From assembly GCA_003640385.1 (NCBI GenBank), contig RCAB01000176.1, positions 53,472 to 117,471 on the forward strand: a DNA stretch of 64,000 nt. Direction: 5' to 3'. The notes below the pieces were generated by a model. That model made no database searches, had not been told where the DNA came from, and saw only the letters and a program-made list of their open reading frames with translations. The stretch comes from Setaria digitata (Eukaryota > Nematoda > Chromadorea > Rhabditida > Setariidae). This document shows positions 10,651-31,607 of the stretch, piece by piece (position 1 is the first letter of the stretch; every line of letters starts with the position of its first letter). The position numbers and the translations under genes are program-made.

Positions 10651-13302
10651 CTACAAATAAAACTTATAAGAACCATAAAAATGAAAATCCAATAAGTATG
10701 AATCAACTAATGATTTAGATAACAACAGGTCGACCGAGCTCGATAAGAAAGCATTAAAACTGTGAGTTCTGCTTTCCACATATCCTGCCAAAACCGAATG
10801 ACTGGAAAGATAGTTCAGGAGAATCAGGGTTACGAATTCATAGTTACAAGACCTTATTTCACAATTAAATAGTGAGTGAAACAACTAAGCAAAACGGATT
10901 TAAAAGACGGTCATATCAGCTGAACTCCCCGATTCGCGTCCTGAAGTTGCCGAAACTTGGTAGTCCTTTCTCATAATGACTATCATCTGGTACAGACTGA
11001 CACCAGTGCCTGGCACAACTATTTTCCAATGAACGGTTTACTTCTGCGTGAAATTCAACATAAATTACCTACAGGCATTGCAATTACTTCCTTTGGATTT
11101 GACTTATGTATTCTTCGAAGTCTTCGACAGGCCAGAAATAAGCGAAAGTAGATTGTAAACTGTAACACTGTTGCAACTGACCTAAAATGCAATAGTCAAT
11201 CAGTGAATGAATACAGATGTTTAAGTGTAGGGTCTGAAACACATAAAATGATACAGGTCCGCTGATCAGTGTAAGATATTGCTTTCTTGTAGTACACATG
11301 TTGGTTAACTTTATATCACTGATGTCTAACATAACGAATGTCCTGACGTAGGGATCACTTTAAGCGCTAAATATAGGGCAATAGACGTCGAAGATAAAAA
11401 ACATACTATAGCAGTAAAACGAATCTTCAATCTAATCCCTTAGCACTCGTCAAATCAGGTCAATCCGGCACATGCACGATTTGCGAAAAAAAAAAAAAAA
11501 AAGAGAGGAAAAAGTAAAAAATCATCAATGTTAAAGTGGGAGGAGAGAAATGTGAGGGATTTTGTCTGGATTCGGGGTTCGGACATTTTTGGGCATTTTA
11601 CGTCACTCATTTATCGATCTGTTCCTGAGCTTGGTTCGTCTCTCGAGCTAGTGCGCGCTTGCATGTGACCTTACGAGTGAAGTGACCTTTTCAAATAATA
11701 TTACTGACTGTTCCTCATTCCTTGTCCTCTCGAAACTTGCAGTCATAGGTCACATATTCTGATCTCTATACGTTCATATTCTGTTTGCTAACAAACTTAC
11801 GCTTACGTTAATATCTGTTACGTAGAGTTTACGTGTCAACTTCGTGTATATCGTATGATGATTCATTTATATATTGGATGATAGCGTCGTAATCACGTTT
11901 ACTTTTTTCATTTTTTTTTTTTTTCTATCAGTAATTATTTTTATGAAGAGCTGAAAATTGCTTCTTTTCTTGCGAGAAATGGAAGGATGTAGAAATATTT
12001 TAGCAAAATTTGCAGATAAGAAAGCTACATAATCGTGCAGAGTATGCAATATGGAATATATTATCTCTGCGTTGGATTCTGCAGATCAATCCGATAAATA
12101 GTCGAGATTTCATCATCAGTTATACAAAACTTAAATAGTTACAAAACCTTCAACGGAAACTAAAACCATATTAAATGATGCTATAAGACATCAGCAAGAG
12201 AGTTCTAAATTTCACAGTGCTCTCCAATACGCCGTCAGTTTCATTATAAATAGTGTGTTTTCCTCTTCATCTTATACATACCTTGTTTTCTGATATGTGC
12301 CTAGAATACCTTTGAATATTCTGTGATTTTAGCATTCCTAACGAGGATCAGAAGTCAAAAGCAAAAAAGTGTATTTCCTGGATATTTATTCGTCATACCA
12401 TTGCATTTCCGTTTAGGTTAGTCCCTCTTTGTTTGTTTTTTTCTTAAATCTAAGTTTCCTCCTTCTTTCCTCCAGTCTTCCTTTCGTCTAATTTTAACAT
12501 TCGCCGTTCATAACAGAATTATTTGCTGATCACTTTCATTTCATCGCTTTAGCTTGCTCTGACCTTTAGGTTCTCATGCCTCAATCGAATTTTTTTCGGT
12601 TTATCTTTTTCTGTAAAATTACTGATCTTTTTTTATAATCCAATCATCTGACGCACTATCTGAGTGCTTTTTAGATAAAAATCCATTTTCACATCTCCCT
12701 GTCACCCATGTTTTATGTTTATGATTTCGAGAATTGGAAACATACCTTAAACAAGCTCCACATTCTAATTTTCCTGTTTTGTTCGTTATGATGTAGGATG
12801 GTTTAAGGTGATGGAAGTGTTTGAATGTTTTTGCATAATTTAAAACTATAGTATTTTTTCACTGTTATCAGATCCCATGGATTTTATGTGGTCACATTGT
12901 CATTTTGATAACGTTAGAAAGGAAACTGTACCACATTGACTAGTTACAGTAATTAGTTCGCTTTTATTAGTAAATTATAATTGTTGTGAAGCCAAGTGTC
13001 AGCTTGTTCTAATCTGGTACAGAAGTTCATGACATGAGTCAAAATATACGTATCGTTGTTTGGAATCGTACCTTTTCCCTTATAAATTACAATATTTCCA
13101 TTACACCTAAAATTATTTTGCAGTTCTAGTGTAATTCTGGAGTTGTTACTCCTGTTACATTTGATTGGATATTTTCCGACAGTATCATTGTTTTGTGTAG
13201 AAACATTAATTGCCAAGCGTTAAATTTATTATGTTTTCAGTGGTTATGGTAATATATGGTAAATTCTAAGTCTACAAAGTATATACATAGATTCTTTTGA
13301 AC
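10651..13302. other. Probable divergent promoter region of LSm7 and KDM5
   Basis: This 2.65 kb separates the first located LSm7 exon (-) from the KDM5 start (+). It should contain the missing short LSm7 first exon, both 5' UTRs and both promoters. Apart from poly-A tracts, such as 11488-11503, I see no repeat or conserved coding segment. Confidence 0.45.
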
Positions 13303-23167
<9,865 letters not shown>

Positions 23168-25687
23168 TTTCAGTGTGTTTCTGGTGCAACTTAAACAGTT
23201 TAATGTCTTTTTGAATCACACGAAAAGGTACGACATAAATCTCGATTGCCTCGTTTTTCTTTTTTTTTTTTTTTTTTTTTTTTTTTTCTATTTATTATTG
23301 TATCCTTCTGTATATTTTCCTGATTCATGGCCGTTAGTTTTTAAGAAGTTTTTATTAGCCCCGTCCCTAGATTTTCTTATATATATATGTATAAGAATAT
23401 ATATATATATAGCTGCTGAATATATATATATATATGTATATATTCAGCAGCTTTCATTTCTTTTTATGATTTCAATTGTATTATTTTATTTCATCAGATT
23501 TCAAGCATACATTATGTGATCTCGCCTAACACAGTTTCTGTGTTTGTCATTCGATCGCATTGTTTTGTTTAGCCTTTCTGCCTTGTTGACTGGAACTGTT
23601 TTTTGGTTTATTTGTTTATTTGAAGGACGGATTATTTACTTTTAGTTGTTTTTCATTGATTGCAAATTTCCGAAGTGGCATCTAAATTATGATTTTATCA
23701 ATCGCTACCCTTTCTCTTTCTCTTTATTATCTCTTTTGATAATATATATAGGCTATTTGGGTATAGTACATAGCAAATATTTTTTCCCGTTAATTATCTA
23801 AACATTTTCTATTTTTCTCTTCCTTTCTTCAATTCTTGCCTTCCTCCCCGGAATTTATATTACTTTTATTCAGTCATTTAATTATTTTATTTCCATTGGT
23901 TTTTTTTTCGTGTGTTCCTTCTTCCTCCGTGGTATTTTTGGTCATGTCGCATCACTATATTCATAGACCAAAAGCGCTGCAATCCCTGTATTACCAACCA
24001 GAATATGCCAAATGTTTTATCCAGTTAATTATTTGTAAAGATTATGCAGAATATTATTTTCCTCTTCTTTTTATATATTTTTAGCATTCATATGCGGTAT
24101 AATTAGTGATAGCTTTTTCTTCTGATAGAATGTGATATTGTTTGATCAGATACTGATTGAAATATCTTTTATTTGCTTATTTTCATTATTTGTATTTCAT
24201 TATTATTCGTTATATTTATTTATCTACAATTAATATGTGGACAGCAGTGGCGTAATTACAGCAGTACAAGAAAAAGACGGATATTTCTGTTTTAAAATAT
24301 TTTGTGTAAACAGGTATCATATTCTCCCCTTTAATATTGCTAAATTGTTTAAATAATTCCCTTTTATGTATACCGCTCTTGACTTAATATTTTCCTTCAT
24401 AAAAAGATTTAGACCAAGTTTTCATTTTAGTGTTTGAGAATCTAGTTGGATCACCCCAGCTAGCGAAAGGATTGAATGGGAGAATATGGTTATATAAGTT
24501 ATTGTTATCGTGAAATCCACTATCCTTTCCATAATTCTTTATATTGAATTTTCTACGACTGTTTTAAATAATGACTACTGTCATTTAAATTTTTAAGATC
24601 AGTGAGATGTTCGATATTGTAATATATCTTACAATTGTTTTGATTATTATTTGAGAACGATATGCATCGCTAACACAGTAAGGCGCATAATACGTCACCA
24701 GATCACCAAATCTTCACATTTACTTCATCTACTGGTCATTTATCAAATTAATCTTAATTCAATCCAACTTGGTCTGTGATAATTAATGTAAGGTCTTGCG
24801 GCTTGCACGAAAAGTTGATCACCATCGACAGTTGAGGTTCATGGAGAGCAAAATTTGGGAAGTCTTGATAGTTATCAAGAAGTTCCTTGGTGTCGAACTT
24901 GTGAGTAGGAGTTCCGATCGTTATAAATTGTTTAGGGGCTGTTGTGAGTGAATTCCTGTTTTTCGCTACCGGAACTATGTAATGACTTGTTTTATGATTT
25001 TAAAATGGAGTAAGATTCAGAATTGTAAAAATCTAAATCCCTGTAAGAGCATTAATTGCGTTAAAATTTGCAGGTGGAAGGTGTATTGTTCGGCTTTAAT
25101 CTACTCATATATCTTTTTCAATTTTTTTCCTTGAGTTCGTGTTTTTCTATTATGATATGAGTGTTTTTTTCAGTCTGATGTTATGCATATATAGTTTTAA
25201 AAGACAGCGGATTTTTATTGAATTCTATAAATTGGTCATTTCAATAAATTAAGTGGTAAATTAAGACATAGAGTAATATTTTATTGTCACATAAAGGCAA
25301 GTGAATTTGATGTTGCATACTATAAGTAGAAATATTGTGTCATAAAGGAAGATGTATTTGTATTTAAGATGAACACGCACTGGTTTAATTACGGGATCAA
25401 TTATGGAATTTTTGTGCGAAATCTCTTGTGATACTCAATTACTGTTAAGTCAATGTTAAAGCAAAATTTTGTAAAGGATAGATTAACTGCTAAATCTCTT
25501 TTATGACATAGAGTATTGGTAATTGTCCGCCACGTACCGCTTATGTGCTTTTTGTTGTGTGTCTTTCAATTTTCTTTTTTTTTGCTTAGAGGAAGGCGGC
25601 TGTCAGTTAGTACAAAGCGCGAAAAAAACGTAGAAGTCCTATAATGAGTTCTTGTCTGTTTTATAGAGATATCACAAATAAAAGTGT
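23168..25687. other. Spacer after KDM5, with possible extra KDM5 exons
   Basis: Convergent region between KDM5 (+) and the chromo-shadow gene (-). It includes a poly-T run (23261-23287), small TA palindromes near 23376-23452, and candidate exons at 24793-24900 and 25074-25160, discussed under findings. Nothing else looks coding. Confidence 0.4.
23411..23452. repeat. Inverted repeat with AGCTGCTGAATATATA arms
   Basis: AGCTGCTGAATATATA at 23411 and its reverse complement ending at 23452 are separated by a short TA tract. A smaller palindrome (CTTATATATA...TATAAG) lies just before it near 23376-23395. Both are consistent with hairpin-forming DNA; no transposon ends are visible. Confidence 0.7.
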
Positions 25688-27302
25688 TCACGGATGTTTC
25701 TGTGCCTCGAAAAAATCAGCAACAATTTTTGGGCACTTTTCATTGGCAATTTCTTTTGATACCCAATTCATTGTGGAAGCATTTTTCCATTTAATCAGGA
25801 ATTTCGTCTCATCACTACGAATGATTGCCTGAACAATGCATTCCGGCTCCAAGCCTGCAATTGAATTATATTAGTGTGTAACTAGCCAGTCCATCAAATT
25901 AAAAATAAAAAGAATCCTCCAAGATGATTGGAAAATCTTGATGGGGAGCCGGACATTTTTGATTAAACGGGAAGGGAGTTACTATTTCAACTTTCATAGC
26001 AATATTTTCTGGCATGGCTTGTCTGAAAAGTGAGTTTTGGAACTAGAGGGAGTAGTCTCCCCTGATGAACTTGAAATAATTAGGCAAACCCTTAGTGAAA
26101 TATTCTTCACCCAATTGTAGATTCTTTTCATGCTGCTCTTCTTCCTCGTTTTCAGAAACCTGTAAAGAATGTTTCTCCTCATTTTAAAATGGTTCCAGAA
26201 GTTATTGAAAACTGGAATTAAAATAGCCTGAATCAGAGAAATTCTAGAAAATTTGGAAAATCTGTCCAATAGAAAATACTTCAGAAAATAAAATCACTTT
26301 CACAAAAATGTGCAATTATGAAAAAAACGGGAGAAAGTTATGGTTGTTCCAAGTGTTCTGAAAACAACAAAAAATATATATATATATATATTAAAACTTT
26401 CGGTTTCATATTACCTGCACTGCTTTGTCATGCTTATTTTCCGTCGTGGTAATCGTCTCATAAATGATAGCACAGTCATCATCGTCGTCGTCGTCGTTGT
26501 TACCATTTAGTCGAGCTACCGCACTATTGCATACCTGGGTCTGTTCAGAAAAAAGTTACCGAATCAGAGGAGAAGAAAGCAAAAACTAAATGAATTACAA
26601 ACTTTGATTAAATTTTAAGACCCTCTACTGTCCCTCCATTCCTCATGTCATTTCATCAATCCATCTCCTACAGTACCATCTCGTCAAGCACACTACTGGT
26701 GTAAACTATTGACTCTCAAAAAAGAAGAGCGATACTGATAATTATTATATTGAAATGGCTTCTATGATTTATGAATTTACCAGTTGATTATCATTTGAAA
26801 ACAAAAACTATATCATTTTAAATAATTTACCTGCCGACGTTTACGGATCTGCTTCTTGCGTCTCTTCACCGTTTCATAGATAACAACACAATCATCGTCA
26901 CCGTTGTTCATTTTTTTCGATTCACCGAAATGACAGCTATGGGTATTCCAATATTTGCGAAGAAATGGAATGTAACAATAACCTAAAGCAAATCCCAAAA
27001 AATAATGAACCTTTTTATTTGGAGATTGCAAGCATCGGTTTTTTTTATCTTACTGTTATTGATAAAGGACAACTCGTTGTTTCTGAATTTTTCCTCAAAG
27101 CAAATTCATTTGACTTTAAGCTTATCACTAATTAGTGATTAATCTTCCGGTGCTATCTACTACTTTCCTCACAGCGTGGTCTTGAGGAAATTCCCCGCGA
27201 CCTACCGCCTCCGTTATATGAGAGAGACATCATCGTCCCGGGGATCACTTTCATGCCTTTCTTCTTCTTTCCGGTTTTCACTCGACGACGTATGACGTCC
27301 AT
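25688..27302 (-). CDS. HP1-like chromo shadow domain protein with two acidic SIM-like motifs
   Basis: Five minus-strand exons join in phase: 27302-27206, 26982-26831, 26534-26415, 26159-26090 and 25854-25688, giving 201 aa. The C-terminus (about 143-201) is a chromo shadow domain: it opens YFTKGLEPECIVQAI, has FLIKWKNAS, and closes EIANEKCPKIVADFFEAQ, like HP1 proteins, which dimerise through it in heterochromatin. I see no chromodomain. Instead, residues 61-70 (DDDCVVIYET) and 101-110 (DDDCAIIYET, after a run of seven Asp) repeat a pattern of acidic residues followed by branched hydrophobics, the form of SUMO-interaction motifs. Basic stretches (KRRKKQIRKRR, 72-82) could bind DNA or act as an NLS. 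HP1's C-terminal Trp and the dimer-interface Ile appear to be replaced. Exon 1 is the least certain part: its ATG follows AACAG directly, and HP1 gives no support for it. Confidence 0.78.
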
Positions 27303-28807
27303 CTGTTGTCAACAAGGATACACATTTATTTTGCAATTAAAATGATAACGCTGATTTACGTAAAGTCGACGTATTAGAAGAGATGAAGGGAATAATAAGT
27401 ATCAAGTTATTACAGAAAAGAAATATTTGAAATTTCGCTTTTCATCACCGAGAACACGCAATGGAAGAAATTGGAGAAGGGGAAAAGGAAAAAAGATTAG
27501 TTCTAAACACCTTACAAGCAGTTTACCTTAAAATGCAGACAGTTAAACGAACACTGTCATGCAGTCCTTCATTTTATACGTCAGCATATCCGTATGTGCA
27601 TTTCTAATTCTCAGAAGTATTCAGACGTAAAATTACACCTTTACAGTACCTTCATATAAGTTATACACGTTTCATCTACGTACGTTCTACCTACGTCACC
27701 AAAACACGGCACCTTCTTCAGCACACTATTTTTTTTGCACGTTCCGTTCGAAATAGTAAAACATTATCTCACTGCGTCTTGTACATGCAGTCACGTTTAT
27801 AGTCCTAAGCTTCAAGATAAAACATACACAAATCCTTTAAAACGTAAGTTTTCGTACGTATAAGCACGTGAAGACAACGCGTAAACCTCACCGGAGAACA
27901 CGCCACTCACCAGGCGAACAATAACTGGAATGAAAGTTAACCTAGCTGTCCTAAAATTACTTGTCTGCCAGAAACTGTAGTCTGGAAGGGAAATCAATAA
28001 ATCAATAATCCATTCGGAATCTGTACATCCTGAAGGATCTAATTTGAATATACGCATGCACGTAACGATGTACTATGAAAACTGGTTGCATTCGAGAAAT
28101 TTCAGCTTTTTCTTTTCGCAAGGTTGCCGAGTGGCTGCGTACGTGGTTTGCGCTCTGTTTCGTTTCTACGGATCAAATATACGAGATACGTGCCGGTCTG
28201 TCTAGCCACGTGTAAATTTGCTGTACAAATTTCACCTCTGCTCCCGTCATTCATCCAGCTATTATTGCTGCTTGTTGCCAAGATCGGAAGAAGCATTGTT
28301 CTTCAAGCCCCAATCATCATCATCAGTCTGTTCGTACTGTGTTTGTTTGCCTCTCTCTGTGTACCTCTTTTTCAAGCTCACTTCTGCTTTCTGTATTGTA
28401 GTTAGATAGTAATATTCGAACAATCGGACAGACGTATTATCCAAAGGATAAAAGTTGAGAAGATGCAAAAAGGGCGCAGGAACAACCAATTCCGATATGT
28501 ATGTTCGCGTAAAATTATGTATTTCCTTTAATTCACCCACATTTCGTAGTTTTTTTTGCTAATCTAATCGGGCATATCTACCTGTCAATTCATTTTCTCA
28601 TGACTTTTTATCTGACATCAAAGAAGGAAAGGAAGCTGTTGTAGTAGGGAAATTTCCAGGGTAAAAGTTGATATTTGTATGAGTCAGATGTTGAAGTGAA
28701 AATGGCTATGTTACACGTCAAACGTTGGGAAGAAAGGACTAGGTAGACAAACGGTATAGACGGTAGCAGAAGTTTATAAGTACAGATCATATATTATAAT
28801 ACTTAAG
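27303..28807. other. Divergent promoter region between the CSD protein and the zinc-finger gene
   Basis: About 1.5 kb between two head-to-head starts. Small open frames on both strands (28102-28409) show no protein family and overlap each other. A GTTGCCGAGTGG string near 28122 resembles part of a tRNA D-arm, but no tRNA fold follows. Confidence 0.4.
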
Positions 28808-29766
28808 ATGAGCGAACGCTTTCCGTGTGGGATGCCACCAAAGGCATTTATCAACTTTGCGGAACATCCTGGTGTCATTAATGGACCGGCCAAGCAAGCG
28901 CCAGTTTATCCTGATTTTTTTGGCTCCCATGCTGTTGCCACTTCCAAGAAGCGAATTTTGCTTAACTCACCAATGGCAAAAGCAGGATTCGGATTTGTTG
29001 ACAACAAATATGCGGAATTAAAACGAAAAAAGACAGGTGTTCCGATTGAACGTCATGGTAAAGTGTTTCCTTACAATATATCTATCATTTATCTTTGAAA
29101 TGGAATAAGCGATATGGCCAAGGAGCGAAATGACAAAATATCTCGATAAACTGATTTCATTTATTCAGTTATAGGGAATTCTTCCCTACAGTATTTTTAG
29201 AGATGCCAATACTCTGCTTTTATTTTTCTCCCTCAGAATCTTCGTTACCGTAGTCTAATATGAATTTATAGAGACGATGATTGAGCTGGGACATGTGAAA
29301 ACGGTAGACACTTTGGTCTCTAACATCGCGTGTCGCCGCCACTTTCATGGTTATGAGGGGTACGACACTATTGCCAACGAACCCCTGCTTCACTGTGCCA
29401 TCTGTCATTCGAAGGTAGTATAAAATTAGTAAACTTCATTAGGTTAAAGAAGAATAAAAAAAAATAGAGAATAAATCTTGTCTCCTCTCTTTCCTTCATG
29501 ATCACTTTTAGGTGCTCAAGAAATACCTGGAACTTCATGCCTGGATGCACCTTTCGTGGGTAGTTCAGGTAGGGGATCGACATCCTTTCCAGTGTACGCG
29601 TTGCGACTTTACCGCTTTCCGTATCCCGGATGTCGTTTGTCATACCAATGAGATACACGGTAATATGGATGCGAATCTGTTCATTCCAAATGTGCCATAT
29701 GAAATTTTACAGTACTTTTTCGACAAAGTCATTGAATGCTTCCCGCCTATGAATTATAAGATCTAA
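28808..29766 (+). CDS. Two-finger C2H2 zinc-finger protein, function unknown
   Basis: Three exons join in phase: 28808-29057, 29272-29414 and 29512-29766, for 215 aa. Finger 1 uses C125, C128, H140 and H144 (C-x2-C-x11-H-x3-H) and is split by the intron between LHCAICHSK and VLKKYLELHAWMH. Finger 2 uses C159, C162, H175 and H180 (C-x2-C-x12-H-x4-H). The N-terminal half starts MSERFPCGMPPKAFINFAEH; it has no domain I recognise and no signal peptide. The C-terminus ends FPPMNYKI. Nematode C2H2 proteins of this size are usually nuclear and bind nucleic acid, but with only two fingers a protein-binding role is equally possible. It lies head-to-head with the chromo-shadow gene; shared regulation is only a suggestion. 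Exon 2 starts after TTTATAG. Confidence 0.82.
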
Positions 29767-30718
29767 GCTCATTGAACATGATTTGGATATTTCTCTTTTT
29801 TTTTTTTTTTTCTTCAAAATCTAAACTGCACACTTATTTCATTTTGAATGCTTTAAAGAAGCTGTAGTTGTTATGTCCATCATAAATTACACGGAAATCA
29901 TGATTATTCTTGAATCCGAAAATGTACAGTAATTGTGTTATACAGTAGTTCTGTTATTTAAACTTTGCATGATGATAAGGGTGAATAAGGCATAATGTTT
30001 CTAGTAATCATTGTAATGAATGATTCCAAAAAAGGCAAATCAATACATTTATTATCATTATTTGATCTTTGTTCTGAACATGAAAAAAGCAGGAAAGAAG
30101 TGAACAGATCCTGGAAAATTAGTTTAAAATCCAAACATACTTGAAGGTCTCCTTTATGCTAGATATGAGAAGAATTATTTTGTTCATGATGATGGATGGG
30201 AAGACATACAAATACAATGGAAGCGTTTTGCCACGTATCGTAGGTCGTAAGTGGTAAAAATACCGCACGACCTAATCTGGATTATATCACCAGTTTCATC
30301 TCCCAGTTACAAATATGAAGGAATCGTTCGTAAAATATAAATTCATTTCGAGTATTGTATCTTCTTGGCTTATAGCTATAAAATAAACTTTTTTTTTTTT
30401 TTTTTTTAAAGCACTCACTGTTCATCTCGCTTCAAACTTCAGCTTTTCGAAAATTTCCAACTTTGTCACCTCTAAACTTCACTACCAACTGAGAATTTGG
30501 ATTAAAATGCAGCGAATCGGATAAAGACAGTACTCGACGGATACATTGCAACTGCTTGAATTCCTGTTCAGAAACTAAAAAAACTTAATAACACCAGTAT
30601 GTTTCAAATCAAAATTTGAAGATTTAGATGGTAAGTTTACTTTTTAACAGACGAGTGTTGTGAAATGCTTCATTATCTAATATTAAGACAAGAAATTGAT
30701 AGAACTGGATTTTAGCAC

Positions 30719-30750
<32 letters not shown>

Positions 30751-31607
30751 TTCTTCAACTGGCAAATATATATCTAACTCAAAAATTCTTCTTTTTCATT
30801 GGATTCAATGTTGACTACCTGATCCATGTTCTGCATCGTTTGGTATGGATTTTCTTGAAGGTTTCCTTTCATATGCGTTGTATTTCAAAATTGACATCAT
30901 TTGCTAACAAAAAAGATTTAATACCTAACAGTTTCATATCAGAGCAGAATCAACACAGCAAATTTCGAAATCAATGGGTAGACGTACAAATTCTTTAACG
31001 CATCGACACCACTAGATACGATTGCAGAACAGCTGAACAGTGTTGGTGATCATTATTTCATTGGACATTTTCACATAACTTTTTTTTTTTAACTAGAATC
31101 AATCTGAACTCCAGAACTTAAAACAGGAAAAAGAAACAAAGGCTTACGAAATGAAATATTCCAACCAATAATATAAGAGGGAACAGCATAAAATTATCGA
31201 ACTCAAACTAATTTTGAACTGCATGAAAAATAAAAAAGCGCGAAATAGTATCAACTGCTGATAGTTTGACGATTTAAAGGAAAAACTCTTCTGAATAAAA
31301 ATTAATAAACACAAAAAATGAATTATAAAAAAAAAGATTTTGCTGGGAGGAATATGCGGGGTTGTTCTTAATATTCTGGAAACAAGCGAGAAAAATATTG
31401 CATTATCAAAATAGAGCTCAGTTCCACTTAAAACCAAAGTTTGAAAAGCAATTAGCTATGCCCAAAATAGAACTCCCAGCAAAATACGCTAATATTAATT
31501 AATAAGTATTAGTAACAACAATGGTTATATTAATGTAATATGTAGGGAGGAAGAAAAAGCAAAATATTATACAATGAATAAAAAACAAACTAAAATTAAC
31601 AGTGCTT
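29767..31607. other. Convergent spacer between zinc-finger and PIN-domain genes
   Basis: AT-rich, with poly-T/poly-A runs at about 29797-29812, 30389-30407 and 30721-30751. It presumably holds two 3' UTRs. I see no further exons with protein-like sequence. Confidence 0.45.

Noticed and set aside
23175..23519. 114-codon plus-strand frame rich in Phe and Tyr
   Set aside because: It arises from poly-T and TA repeats downstream of the KDM5 stop.
27206..27302. Second reading frame of the CSD gene's exon 1, containing RDDDVSLI
   Set aside because: It runs into TAA with no donor before it and lacks an ATG. The ATG frame keeps phase with exon 2.
28118..28200. tRNA-like string GGTTGCCGAGTGG
   Set aside because: No matching acceptor stem, anticodon arm or GTTC-type T loop at the right spacing.
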